A stretch of DNA of 64,000 nt from a bacterium (GCA_021833625.1 JAKBEU010000003.1:1-64000), one strand, 5' to 3'. Counted from the stretch's first letter, positions 19,110 through 27,341 are shown. The notes: generated from the sequence alone by a model not told the origin. A program made the numbers and translations.

Positions 19110-21023
19110 TCAAGTATTTGCCTTCCGAACTTCCATTCCGGGTACAATTCCCTCTGACCCATATACATATTCAATACGCATATAATCGCCCTCCTTGTTT
19201 GCAGGAATAAGCACGATAGGAAGAGATAATCCTGTTTGCGAATCAATATACAGTTGTCCTCTATTTCGATCCTTCGGATCCGGCGTATAGTCATACATAA
19301 AATATGTTTGCACTCTTTTAGTGCGTCCTGTTTCATCCTCCAGTTCGTTGACTACATAAGGCATGACATGTCCCAATCTTTCTGCTTCTTCTGAAGGAAG
19401 TTTTTTTCGTAGCTCTTGATTGCTTCTTGCTTGATGAGTCCATTTTTCAAGACAAAGGGCCGCAATATATCTGTCCAATTTTTCTTTTTTCATTGAGAAC
19501 AGTTCTTTATCAACAGACTCGCCATTGAGAAGACGGGCAGTCCTTTGGGACGTATCAAAATCGTCGACATAACTGACATTCAGTTCATATGGTATGACTG
19601 CAGCACTCACATCTGTTGGGAACTCAAGCTGATCCTGAATTTTTTTTATTAATTCTTCAATATCTCCTGCCGCAACCCTATCTTCTGAGTCAATGGGGGT
19701 TATTTTCATAGCTTTCCGACGGGCTGTTATTTCCTCCCTTATTTCATTCCCCAGAATATGACTGTGTTTCAAGAGAAATAATCTTTCCGCAGCATCCGCA
19801 AGGAGTTCCCGCATTTCGTCTTTGCCTTTTTTTTCTCCTTCGGGGATTCGAGCTAGCACCGCTTTATGTAGTCTCATTGTTGTATCATCTCTGTTGAGAA
19901 GATCTTCAAAAAATGCATTGTCAAATACCCCCTTTGTTTCAGGAGAAAGCATATCGTGAAAAAGATGTTGACTCGCTATGGCAAGTTCACGTATTTTTTC
20001 TCTTCGTTTTGCCGTTCCCTTTTCTGTCATAAGCCACTTGACAACTTTTTGCCTTGCTTCGGGAGAAATGGATGAAATAAGCGAAAAAAGGACAAGATTT
20101 CCCTTTCCTTCACTCCCGAATACTTCTCCAATAGCACTTTGAGGAAGTTGCGCAATATCAAGGTCTATTGGTTTGTCGGGGTTATCAAGGGTAAATCGAA
20201 GGATTCCTTGGGAATCATATAACACATCTTCAAGTTCTTCTGCTCGTTTCCTTTCTGCGGCAGTGCGTATTGGAAGACCTGATTCTTCCTTCTCTGTTGG
20301 CAGTGACGATGGCTTTCCTGCTGCAGGCACTTCTGTAAGTTGATCAAACGAAAAGAATGTTGCATGAAGCGGCGGATCGGGTTGCTTTTCCTGAATGATA
20401 AATCGATCTCCCTCGGGAAGATATTGATTTAATTTGCGCACCAATTTTATGATTTCAACCTCGTCAAGTGAAGGATTTTCTCCTGCCTCCGTATATATTA
20501 CCCTCTTTCCTTGTGCTCGCTCTGCATCATAAAAATAAACCTGAGTAAGAAACAAAACAGCCTGATCTTTTGGGCTATCCATAAAACTCTCGCGGACGAA
20601 TGGACTGTCCCTTCTCATTCTTGTGTCTTCGAGAATCTTTAAAAGCTTCGGGAGCTCAGGCGTCCCAATAGTCATACCTTGTCTGTGAAAAGGAGCTTGA
20701 AGATCGTAAAGAAGAGCAACCATAGCATCCTCCGCACTTCGTTGGGATTCCAAAGCTGCAGTATATTTGTCAACGACTGCTTCGCTCATGGTAAGCTTAT
20801 TTTTTGTTGGATTTACCGCATCACCAACTTCTCTTATAAAATCTTGCTGGGCTAGGGGGAATCCTTTTGTTTTGACAAGTAGCTGGTTTAGTTCACTTCG
20901 TGCATCTTGCACAGGTATTCTGTTAAATTTGGTCATGTAAGAATGCACTCTTTGTTCTCTTGCGTGAACTGGAGATATTTCCTTTGGGGATAGCTGTTCC
21001 ACCCCCCCTGTTTCTGCTGCCAT
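19110..21023 (-). CDS. Uncharacterised 637-residue cytosolic protein
   Basis: I do not recognise this protein. It has no signal peptide and no membrane helix. It is rich in charged residues, with several predicted helical stretches (for example AERLFLLKHSHILGNEIREE), and ends in a beta-rich part containing YFMYDYTPDPKDRNRG and DSQTGLSLPIVLIP. No catalytic signature was seen. It sits 27 bases after the signal-peptidase/nucleotidyltransferase fusion and 34 bases before the GH10-like gene on the same strand, suggesting a common transcript. Confidence 0.7.
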   Translation of the reverse strand: MAAETGGVEQLSPKEISPVHAREQRVHSYMTKFNRIPVQDARSELNQLLVKTKGFPLAQQDFIREVGDAVNPTKNKLTMSEAVVDKYTAALESQRSAEDAMVALLYDLQAPFHRQGMTIGTPELPKLLKILEDTRMRRDSPFVRESFMDSPKDQAVLFLTQVYFYDAERAQGKRVIYTEAGENPSLDEVEIIKLVRKLNQYLPEGDRFIIQEKQPDPPLHATFFSFDQLTEVPAAGKPSSLPTEKEESGLPIRTAAERKRAEELEDVLYDSQGILRFTLDNPDKPIDLDIAQLPQSAIGEVFGSEGKGNLVLFSLISSISPEARQKVVKWLMTEKGTAKRREKIRELAIASQHLFHDMLSPETKGVFDNAFFEDLLNRDDTTMRLHKAVLARIPEGEKKGKDEMRELLADAAERLFLLKHSHILGNEIREEITARRKAMKITPIDSEDRVAAGDIEELIKKIQDQLEFPTDVSAAVIPYELNVSYVDDFDTSQRTARLLNGESVDKELFSMKKEKLDRYIAALCLEKWTHQARSNQELRKKLPSEEAERLGHVMPYVVNELEDETGRTKRVQTYFMYDYTPDPKDRNRGQLYIDSQTGLSLPIVLIPANKEGDYMRIEYVYGSEGIVPGMEVRKANT

Positions 21024-21050
21024 TTATTCATTGTACCAACATCTCACGCT

Positions 21051-22277
21051 TTACTTTAAGGATTTAAACATCTTCCTCCCCAACACGAAAAAGAGAGAGC
21101 GAAGCGTATCAGGATGAAAGAATATAAAGAGTTTTTTTATTAACGGCTCAGGAGATAATATAAAAATAAGCACAAATCGTTCAATTCCCGCTTTTAAACG
21201 ATTATCCTGATTAAAAATATTGATTTTATTTAATAAAAACAAAGATGTTTGTTTTTTTATCCATGTGGGTGAGATTGAACCTAAAAATGATGAAGGGATA
21301 GGCGTTTTGTAATGTTTCTTTAGGAGAAGAAGCGTTAGATATGAATACCCTTCAAGGTGATACTTTTGTATCGTTCTTTTTAGCTCTCGCCACATTGCTT
21401 GCGAAACTGATTTTCTGATAACACTGTTTAAAAGAGAATAGCGCATACTATCGACAAAATTGTGATGAAATATGTGAAGAATGAGATACAAAATCTGATC
21501 GGTCCGTGAAGGAAGAAAGAAACTTACTCCCTTTACTTTTATCTTTTTTCCATTTTTAATTATTTTTTCTCCAAGGCTTTGTAGCAAGCTATTATCGTAT
21601 AACAAATTCATTCCAGACAATTGAGTCATTAAAAAAACCGGTTCAAAATGGAGATCAAAGACAACCGAGACTTGTCCAATGTTTTTTGCAAAGCTAATTT
21701 CGGGATAACTGAATTTATTTTTTTTTATTCCAAATGAGGATGTCTTTCCCACATACCTATATCCCAATGAGGTAAATATGGACTCAATTTTTTGAGCATC
21801 GCTCCTTCTTACCAAAAGATCACAGTCCGCATATATGCGCTTTGGGATAGTATTTTCGTACCGGAGAGATACCAATACTCCTTTCAAAAAAACGTGAGGA
21901 ATAAATGCCGAGCATAATTTCGCCTCCAGATTGCTTATCTCGTGAAGATAGAGAATTGATTGATGCAAATATATGTCCTGTATCCCATACCACTTTTTAT
22001 TACGCCCAAACCGGGTTGCTCGCGCAAAAATCTGATCCTTCTTCACTGGCTTATCAGCTGTCTGATTGTTATCACCTCGGGTGATACAAAGAGAGCCGTT
22101 TTTGTAGATAACCCTGTGGGTCATAAAAATTTCATTTACGTGCGTTAGAACAATATCGTTTTCTTTTATCTCTTTGAACGTACAATATTGATACTGGACT
22201 ATATCCCCGGTTTGAAGAAGAGGAAACATACTATCTCCTTCCGATTTAATTGAGAATGTTTTCTTTCGCTCTCTCAT
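21051..22277 (-). CDS. Fusion: S26-like signal peptidase domain + nucleotidyltransferase (NTP_transf_5-like)
   Basis: Residues about 8-95 (numbered from ATG 22277) carry a signal-peptidase-I-like core: SEGDSMFPLLQTGD with the catalytic Ser, MTHRVI with His in place of the bacterial Lys (the SipW/ER-type dyad), and ITRGDNNQTAD. From about residue 115 the protein resembles the uncharacterised nucleotidyltransferase family often found beside HprK-like kinases in RiPP loci: KGVLVSLRYEN, IYADCDLLVRRSDA (a DxD-like metal site) and VFDLHFEPVF. ATG 22277 lies one base after the upstream stop. A longer in-frame start at 22322 would overlap that gene. The combination suggests leader removal plus nucleotidyl transfer, but this is inference. 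Confidence 0.75.
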   Translation of the reverse strand: MRERKKTFSIKSEGDSMFPLLQTGDIVQYQYCTFKEIKENDIVLTHVNEIFMTHRVIYKNGSLCITRGDNNQTADKPVKKDQIFARATRFGRNKKWYGIQDIYLHQSILYLHEISNLEAKLCSAFIPHVFLKGVLVSLRYENTIPKRIYADCDLLVRRSDAQKIESIFTSLGYRYVGKTSSFGIKKNKFSYPEISFAKNIGQVSVVFDLHFEPVFLMTQLSGMNLLYDNSLLQSLGEKIIKNGKKIKVKGVSFFLPSRTDQILYLILHIFHHNFVDSMRYSLLNSVIRKSVSQAMWRELKRTIQKYHLEGYSYLTLLLLKKHYKTPIPSSFLGSISPTWIKKQTSLFLLNKINIFNQDNRLKAGIERFVLIFILSPEPLIKKLFIFFHPDTLRSLFFVLGRKMFKSLK

Positions 22278-22278
22278 T

Positions 22279-23124
22279 TTATTCAATCTTTGAGATAGTA
22301 AAGTTATTGTAGATATACTCATCTGTTACAAAGTCAAATCCTCTTATTGGAGACATCGTTATTTCTTCCCCATACACATACAGTGGCCCTTCCTCTTGAA
22401 CCATCGCTCTTATTTTTAGGATGATGTAATTGTAAGTTTCCGTTTGGGAGGAAATAAGTTTCCCTTGATCGTTTAGAAGTACTTCATTCGTCTCCCCTTT
22501 AGCTTTATCAAGAATTTTAAGGACATCCACGTCACCGTCGTTGAATTTGTCACCAATTTTTATTTCATCAAATTCCCATGGATACGAATACTTTTTTGTC
22601 AGATATATTATTTTTGGTACCAACCTGGTAATAATCGGCTTTTCGCTCAACTGGATGATCACACCAGAAAATTGGGCACTTGGGAATTCCAAATCAATCG
22701 GCGTGGCAACCCCAATCGTTTCGCGGTTAAAATTATACATCCCATTTTTGCCAACTTTTGTAACTCTGAGTTTGAGCGTAACAAACACATTAAACTGACT
22801 TGTTCCTAAATATGGGTAATAATCTATGTTAATAATTTGCGCAATTGGTTCACCGGTCAAATCCTTTTGTTTTTGTGCTGCTTGAATAGCTTTTACCATC
22901 CAAATGCTTGGCTGTTGAGTCGTTGCCCACCAATATCCTTGCCCAACCTTAACTTTTGCATATACATAGGTTGGCTTCATAATAAACATTTTATAAAGAG
23001 CCACAATGCCAACAAAACCCACACATCCTATGACAATCAAGACAAGATAATATTTCTTAATGAGAGAAAGAGTCTTTTCAATAAAGGAAGTTCTGTTTTG
23101 TCTAACTTTTCTTTGCATTTTCAT
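22279..23124 (-). CDS. Membrane-anchored protein of unknown function
   Basis: About 281 residues: a basic N-terminus, one transmembrane helix (LVLIVIGCVGFVGIVALY) and an extracytoplasmic region predicted to be beta-rich, beginning YVYAKVKVGQGYWW and ending DEYIYNNFTISKIE. ATG 23124 (MKMQRKVRQ) is preferred over the longer frame from 23181, because a TATACT sits 7 bases upstream and would otherwise be coding. The overall plan, one helix plus a domain with a xKxGD element (EIKIGDKFNDGDV), recurs in two other membrane-anchored proteins of the RiPP locus (31646-32239, 36348-36917). Function unknown. Confidence 0.65.
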   Translation of the reverse strand: MKMQRKVRQNRTSFIEKTLSLIKKYYLVLIVIGCVGFVGIVALYKMFIMKPTYVYAKVKVGQGYWWATTQQPSIWMVKAIQAAQKQKDLTGEPIAQIINIDYYPYLGTSQFNVFVTLKLRVTKVGKNGMYNFNRETIGVATPIDLEFPSAQFSGVIIQLSEKPIITRLVPKIIYLTKKYSYPWEFDEIKIGDKFNDGDVDVLKILDKAKGETNEVLLNDQGKLISSQTETYNYIILKIRAMVQEEGPLYVYGEEITMSPIRGFDFVTDEYIYNNFTISKIE

Positions 23125-23186
23125 ACCCTGTAGTATACAACACAATATATAGTGCGCCAAAGACATATTAATAGAGAGCAAACTGA

Positions 23187-23192
23187 TATACT
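23187..23192 (+). promoter_or_regulatory. Extended -10 promoter for the SagB/YcaO operon
   Basis: TGATATACT (extended -10 TGn plus TATACT) lies 12 bases before ATG 23205, leaving a leader of only about 5 bases. No Shine-Dalgarno precedes the ATG. The same TGATATA core recurs before other genes in this window. Confidence 0.5.
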
Positions 23193-23204
23193 AATCTTCA
23201 GAAT

Positions 23205-23849
23205 ATGGACAATCCTACAATTTGTTATAAGACGTATCTAAAAAATAAATATGTATCCCTCTGCAACCCATGCCTGCCACGTATTTCAGTTAAAAAAGCA
23301 CTCCTAAATCGCAAATCGTATCGGGTTTTCTCCCAGACACCATTATCAGTGCAGGACGTCTCAACCATTCTGTATTATGGCCTGGGAATTAACCCATCTT
23401 TTCATGATTTTAAGCATAGATTCTATCCGTCAGCGGGGGGGAAATTTCCACTCGAAGGATATTTTTTCGCTCTTAAAACACATATTGCTTGTGGTATCTA
23501 CCACTACAACGTACAACGCCATGGCCTTGAGCAATTGTCTTCATTTTCTTCTTTTAACCTAAGTGAATATTTCCCGCAATTTATCATAAAAAAACCAACT
23601 GGCCTCATTGTTTTGACGGGGATGCTGCAAAGAACAATGGAAAAATATGGAGAACGAGGAAGACGATATATCGATATGGAAGCTGGCCATGTTGGTCAGA
23701 ATATACAATTAGTTTGCACCGCCCTTAACATACACACAGTTCCCATTGGGGGGGGCTATTATCTCAAGAAAATTGAATCTATTCTTGATATCAACAGTAA
23801 GAGTGAGCCTGTTATTTACGTACTTGCCTTAGGATATGACGCAAAATGA
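23205..23849 (+). CDS. SagB-type FMN nitroreductase (azoline/thiazoline dehydrogenase-like)
   Basis: 214 residues, the core SagB fold. Signatures: LLNRKSYRVFSQTPLS (FMN-binding Arg/Ser region), YPSAGGKFPLEGYFF (typical SagB block), YGERGRRYIDMEAGHVGQN and VPIGGGYY. In thiazole/oxazole-modified peptides this flavoenzyme oxidises azolines formed by a YcaO protein to azoles. It starts the operon SagB / 195-aa unknown / YcaO and overlaps the next gene by 14 bases. This strongly supports a RiPP pathway, although the oxidation could be of another peptide group. Confidence 0.88.
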   Translation: MDNPTICYKTYLKNKYVSLCNPCLPRISVKKALLNRKSYRVFSQTPLSVQDVSTILYYGLGINPSFHDFKHRFYPSAGGKFPLEGYFFALKTHIACGIYHYNVQRHGLEQLSSFSSFNLSEYFPQFIIKKPTGLIVLTGMLQRTMEKYGERGRRYIDMEAGHVGQNIQLVCTALNIHTVPIGGGYYLKKIESILDINSKSEPVIYVLALGYDAK

Positions 23850-24423
23850 CTGTTTAAGATCAAAGCGAGAGCTTCAAAAAGTCTTAGGTAAAATTGGCGA
23901 CGGAGTTCTTGTAGAAGAAAAGATTAAAAGAATAAGCAAATACTATTCACAAGATCCTCTCCTTAGTTCTCTCCGCCACAATTGGAAAATGAAAGAATAC
24001 ACAGAGAGTTTTAAACAAATTGAATTATTTCTCAAAGTAAACGAAAACATATTAGACATCAAATATATTCCTATTGGGGAACGCCAATATCTGCAAATTG
24101 TTAACACAAGAAAAGATCACAACAATAATGCAACGATCAAAACAATCGGACAATTATCGTTTATTTTAAAAGGAAAAAATAATATATCTTTATTACACCA
24201 GCTTTTGAGTGTTTATAAAAAGACAAAAAAAGCATTTTTGTTCCTTAACCCAGTTGTTACAGATAAAGAAAAATGCAGGGAGGTCTTTCACGAGGTCAAC
24301 GCATGGCTAATGAGCGGATGTGTAAAATCGAAAAAAACAGTATGCTTTTTTGGGGACTGGAGAACACTTCTTCCCTATTCTCATCCTCATAAGAAACTCG
24401 ATAAAATTTTCTTTTTTTCATAA
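23836..24423 (+). CDS. Unknown 195-residue protein between SagB and YcaO genes
   Basis: No family recognised. It is soluble and basic, with a C-terminal part AFLFLNPVVTDKEKCREVFHEVNAWLMSG then KTVCFFGDWRTLLPYSHPH. In classical TOMM operons the gene at this place encodes the E1-like/ThiF cyclodehydratase partner that carries the leader-recognition domain. No ThiF motifs or zinc cysteines are visible here, so it may be a divergent stand-in or an unrelated partner. It overlaps SagB by 14 bases and ends 2 bases before the YcaO start, implying tight co-translation. Confidence 0.65.
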   Translation: MTQNDCLRSKRELQKVLGKIGDGVLVEEKIKRISKYYSQDPLLSSLRHNWKMKEYTESFKQIELFLKVNENILDIKYIPIGERQYLQIVNTRKDHNNNATIKTIGQLSFILKGKNNISLLHQLLSVYKKTKKAFLFLNPVVTDKEKCREVFHEVNAWLMSGCVKSKKTVCFFGDWRTLLPYSHPHKKLDKIFFFS

Positions 24424-24425
24424 AA

Positions 24426-25403
24426 ATGTCATCCACTTATCTTAATATCGTTTATAAGCTATACAAACGTGGCGTTTTAAAATCGCTTAACTATGTTAAT
24501 CCAGCTCTTCTTAAAACAAATATCTATATAACTGAATCTGTATGTGTCCAGAATGAAAAACAGTTTTCTTCCTATGGTGTTTCGATTGAGTCAAAAAATA
24601 TTTCTCTTTCCAAATGTACTGGGGAAACAATAGAGAGGGTATTCTTAAACAGCCAACGCAAACAACAGGCGTCTTCAGATGACAGAACGGGAAGCGGTCT
24701 TGCGACTGGAACAAAAAGGGAAGAAATACTTCTTCGGGCGATATATGAACTCGTTGAAAGAGATGCCTTTATGTTGTGTTTCTTAGCAAAATTTTTACCT
24801 AAACGACTTGATGAGAAAAATGTATGGAAGCACTTGGGATATCCAAAAATAAAAAACTATTTTAAAAAATATGTATTTTATTTTTTTGATATTACAAATG
24901 ATGTTTCTATTCCCTCTTTTGCCGTATTTATGACTTATGGATCTGGAAAAAAAACTATCATTTCCGCCGGAATTAAATCAAATATTAATCCATTAAAAGC
25001 TATTCTTGGGGCTTTGGAAGAATCTATCCTTGAGATGGTTCTTAAGCAATCTAAAAAAATTAAACAGGCAGAAAACAATTTGCTGATTCTATCTTATAAA
25101 GAATGGAAAAAACATTTTTTTCATGAGAAAAAAAACTATGTGCTCGCCAAAAAAACGCAAAAACCCCTATCAAATAGAGATGAATTAAGAGCTGTTTCAA
25201 AGAAATTAGATGCATTACATATGAATTACTCTTATGTCGATGTATCTCCGGAATTATGTGATGAAACATTGTATAGATTGTACAAGGTCACAATCCCCTC
25301 TCTCCAACATCTCTTTTTTTATAAAAATAGAGATAAAATAAATAAAAGTAGGATAAAACAAATCAATAGATATTTAAGGCAAGCATCTCCACAAAATGGA
25401 TAA
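24426..25403 (+). CDS. YcaO-domain protein
   Basis: 325 residues. ATP/Mg-binding motifs of YcaO are present: S62-x3-G66-E67-x2-E70-R (SKCTGETIER), GSGLATGTKREEILLRAIYELVERDAF with Glu108, Glu111, Arg112 and Asp113, and GALEESILEM further on. YcaO enzymes phosphorylate a peptide amide to cyclise Cys/Ser/Thr to azolines or to form thioamides. The protein is short, and the proline-rich C-terminus of azoline-forming members is missing (it ends QASPQNG), so thioamidation or amidine formation are also open. Third gene of the SagB operon. Confidence 0.88.
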   Translation: MSSTYLNIVYKLYKRGVLKSLNYVNPALLKTNIYITESVCVQNEKQFSSYGVSIESKNISLSKCTGETIERVFLNSQRKQQASSDDRTGSGLATGTKREEILLRAIYELVERDAFMLCFLAKFLPKRLDEKNVWKHLGYPKIKNYFKKYVFYFFDITNDVSIPSFAVFMTYGSGKKTIISAGIKSNINPLKAILGALEESILEMVLKQSKKIKQAENNLLILSYKEWKKHFFHEKKNYVLAKKTQKPLSNRDELRAVSKKLDALHMNYSYVDVSPELCDETLYRLYKVTIPSLQHLFFYKNRDKINKSRIKQINRYLRQASPQNG

Positions 25404-25454
25404 AGAGATCTTTTTTTTCAACTTATATTGCAAAAAGATTAGGACTCTTTGTGA

Positions 25455-25460
25455 TATAGT
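25455..25460 (+). promoter_or_regulatory. Putative extended -10 for the rSAM gene at 25523
   Basis: TGATATAGT (extended -10) with TTGCAA at 25428-25433, 21 bases upstream, a long spacer. The implied leader of about 60 bases contains no tRNA- or riboswitch-like fold that I can see. Confidence 0.35.
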
Positions 25461-25522
25461 GTGAACTATCAGGTGATGGAAGAGGAAATAACAAAAGCAT
25501 AAACATTTTATGTTAAACGTAT

Positions 25523-26437
25523 ATGGAGCCCAATATTCTCATAACAAACAGCTGCAATCAAAGCTGTGAATTCTGCTTTGCAAAAAAGGAAATGAAGAGG
25601 CCCTTGAAAGAAAGACAAATGAGTTTTGAAAAATTTGTACGGGTCATAAATAAACTGCAAAAGATTTCTGCTTCAGAAAGCATAAAAATCATGGGAGGAG
25701 AGCCCACCCTTCATCCTGAATTCAGGAAAATTATCCGCGTTGCCCTCACAAAATACAGATCGGTTCAGCTCTTCACAAACGGGCTGTTCCCTTCCTCTAC
25801 CGCAGATTTTTTGAAGACCGCCGGAAAAAAAATGAACGTTGTTTTCAACGCGTCAACGCCCGGATTCCAGACAAAGAAAGGCGTTCGTGACCTGATGCTT
25901 ACTAACATAAATAAGCTTGCAGGACACAGTCACGTTGTCCTCTCTTTTACCTACGGTGAAAGCAGCCCGGACACGTTAAAACAGGTGCCTTTGGACATCA
26001 TAAGGAAAGTTGACAGTATCAGATTGGGAATATCCAATCCCCAAACACAATTTTCACAAAAGATATTTAAACGGTTGGGAGCAACAACTTTTAAGTACAT
26101 AAAAAAAATTCATGCCATAGATAAAAATAAGGCAGTACTCCTAAACTGCGGATTTACCCCCTGTATGTTTGATAAACAACAAACACACTATCTGCTGAAA
26201 AACCATATTCTGCAACCGAAAGAGTGGGGATGTTTCGGAAAAGACGGTGCGTATGATATTGGTATTGATGGAAAGGCCTTCTCATGTTTTGTTTATTCCG
26301 ATAACAAAGAGGTTATTAATGCAGATACCGACAAAAGGCTTTTCTTGTCCAAATACCTTACCAAGGGAAAAAAGGCTCCTCGATTATGTAATAAATGTGC
26401 TCATTTTATGAAAGATTGCCCGGGACCCTGTATCTGA
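25523..26437 (+). CDS. Radical SAM protein, CPGPC-tail type (paralogue 1)
   Basis: 304 residues. The radical-SAM cluster motif is Cys11-x3-Cys15-x2-Cys18 (CNQSCEFCF). GGEPTLHPEF binds SAM, and FTNGLFPS follows. The C-terminal third has seven or more further cysteines: NCGFTPCMF, WGCFGKD, FSCFVYSD, LCNKCAHF and a closing CPGPCI, a SPASM/twitch-like auxiliary-cluster arrangement but not the canonical spacing. It is clearly paralogous to the gene at 32604-33581. Its stop (26435-26437) directly abuts the stop of the convergent precursor-like gene at 26438-26569. Likely modifies a peptide, but the reaction cannot be deduced. Confidence 0.87.
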   Translation: MEPNILITNSCNQSCEFCFAKKEMKRPLKERQMSFEKFVRVINKLQKISASESIKIMGGEPTLHPEFRKIIRVALTKYRSVQLFTNGLFPSSTADFLKTAGKKMNVVFNASTPGFQTKKGVRDLMLTNINKLAGHSHVVLSFTYGESSPDTLKQVPLDIIRKVDSIRLGISNPQTQFSQKIFKRLGATTFKYIKKIHAIDKNKAVLLNCGFTPCMFDKQQTHYLLKNHILQPKEWGCFGKDGAYDIGIDGKAFSCFVYSDNKEVINADTDKRLFLSKYLTKGKKAPRLCNKCAHFMKDCPGPCI

Positions 26438-26569
26438 TTAATACGTGCAGTTTAAGGAAAGGTACGTGGAAGACAATAACAGCTCCTCAACATCTTCTCG
26501 CTTTTTATAAAGCTTAACCTGGATTTTTGATTTTGTGATTTTTGGCCTTATGTACTCTTTTTTTTTCAT
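26438..26569 (-). CDS. Candidate RiPP precursor peptide 1 (43 aa)
   Basis: A small gene found by reading the minus strand: ATG at 26569-26567, TAA at 26440-26438. The peptide begins MKKKEYIRPKITKSKI, continues with QVKLYKKRE, then DVEELLLSST and ends YLSLNCTY. YxxPxI matches the leader motif that lasso-peptide-type precursors use to bind PqqD-like recognition domains. The tail after DVEE holds Ser33, Ser34, Thr35, Ser38, Cys41 and Thr42, substrates for YcaO-type, kinase or glycosyl modification. It has its own promoter and a strong ribosome-binding site. A paralogue lies at 37498-37650. No database comparison was possible. Confidence 0.82.
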   Translation of the reverse strand: MKKKEYIRPKITKSKIQVKLYKKREDVEELLLSSTYLSLNCTY

Positions 26570-26573
26570 AGCG

Positions 26574-26580
26574 CACCTCC
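26574..26580 (-). promoter_or_regulatory. Strong Shine-Dalgarno of precursor gene 1
   Basis: GGAGGTG on the minus strand, 4 bases before the ATG at 26569 (GGAGG is 6 bases away). This is the strongest ribosome-binding site noticed in the window, where most genes have none, and it fixes the start codon. Confidence 0.8.
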
Positions 26581-26590
26581 ACTGAATAAA

Positions 26591-26619
26591 AGTATATGTT
26601 TGTTAAAAATGAATGTCAA
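26591..26619 (-). promoter_or_regulatory. Near-consensus sigma-70-type promoter of precursor gene 1
   Basis: Minus strand: -35 TTGACA (26619-26614), 17-base spacer, -10 TATACT (26596-26591). The expected start point is near 26584, giving a leader of about 15 bases that consists mainly of the Shine-Dalgarno. It lies between the end of the PIG-L gene and the precursor gene, so the precursor can be expressed separately and strongly, as is usual for RiPP precursors. Confidence 0.75.
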
Positions 26620-26621
26620 CT

Positions 26622-27341
26622 CTATTTGTCAGCGCGTCTTTCTTCATAAAAATATACTTCCGGAAAAATAGGAACAGGTAGATTGTCTTTTGAGAAAAAC
26701 TCTTTGATATGCTCCATGAAAGAATGGACAATAACTCCCTTTCTGCCAAGGTCTTCTGTATAGGTTTTTTTCCTCATTCTTTTATAAGAATCTCCGCCGA
26801 TAAAGGAGTCTTTATAAGTATTAAACAGAAGAGAATAGGGATAGTCGTTCCAAAAATAGATATCCTGCAAGCTAAATGCAGACATGCATGCGTCACGGAC
26901 AATTACGTGATCAATGTGTCCTCCAATGCCCAGTGGACAAAACAGCAACGATTTCTTCTGAATGATATTTGTTAATTGTTCTGCAATTTCTTTTTTCAAA
27001 AGGCTATCCCCGGGTGTTGACATATGAGGAAGCTTTTTGTAAAGAGACGGGGTGTTGGAACGGAGAACAAACTCGGGAAGATCAAGGTAATGCAATTTGA
27101 TTTTGTGCCCTAAAAGAAGTTTTTTTTCAATTGCCTTCCTTTTTGCAATTGATTGTTTGGCGCTCGCCGCGAAGGAGGAATCTTTGTCTTTGCTTTTGCA
27201 GTCACTAAAAACGGTGACTAAATGAACCGGCACTTTTTTACACAAAGCCTCCATAAATGATCCGGCAGATAAGAGGGCATCATCGACGTGAGGAGAGATG
27301 AAATATACGGAAACTTTTTTGTTAAGAATTGTGCGCATCAT
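26622..27341 (-). CDS. PIG-L family deacetylase
   Basis: About 239 residues. ISPHVDDALLSAGSF is the zinc-binding PHxDD motif, and GIGGHIDHVIVRDA supplies the second HxxH-type metal ligand. Family members remove N-acetyl groups from GlcNAc-containing lipids or glycosides. ATG 27341 (MMRTILNKK) is preferred, because TATACT stands 8 bases before it. The longer frame starts at 27347. It lies directly upstream of precursor gene 1 on the same strand and is divergent from a glycosyltransferase gene, so removal of an acetyl group from a sugar attached to the peptide is a reasonable guess. Confidence 0.85.
   Translation of the reverse strand: MMRTILNKKVSVYFISPHVDDALLSAGSFMEALCKKVPVHLVTVFSDCKSKDKDSSFAASAKQSIAKRKAIEKKLLLGHKIKLHYLDLPEFVLRSNTPSLYKKLPHMSTPGDSLLKKEIAEQLTNIIQKKSLLFCPLGIGGHIDHVIVRDACMSAFSLQDIYFWNDYPYSLLFNTYKDSFIGGDSYKRMRKKTYTEDLGRKGVIVHSFMEHIKEFFSKDNLPVPIFPEVYFYEERRADK

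Noticed and set aside
23205-25403. A textbook SagBCD azole operon
   Set aside because: The middle gene has no ThiF/E1 motifs and the YcaO C-terminus lacks the proline-rich end, so only a partial match is claimed.
25404-25522. Short frames (9 aa plus strand, 27 aa minus strand) as a third precursor
   Set aside because: Neither has a ribosome-binding site or the YxxPxI and DVEE elements of the two accepted peptides.
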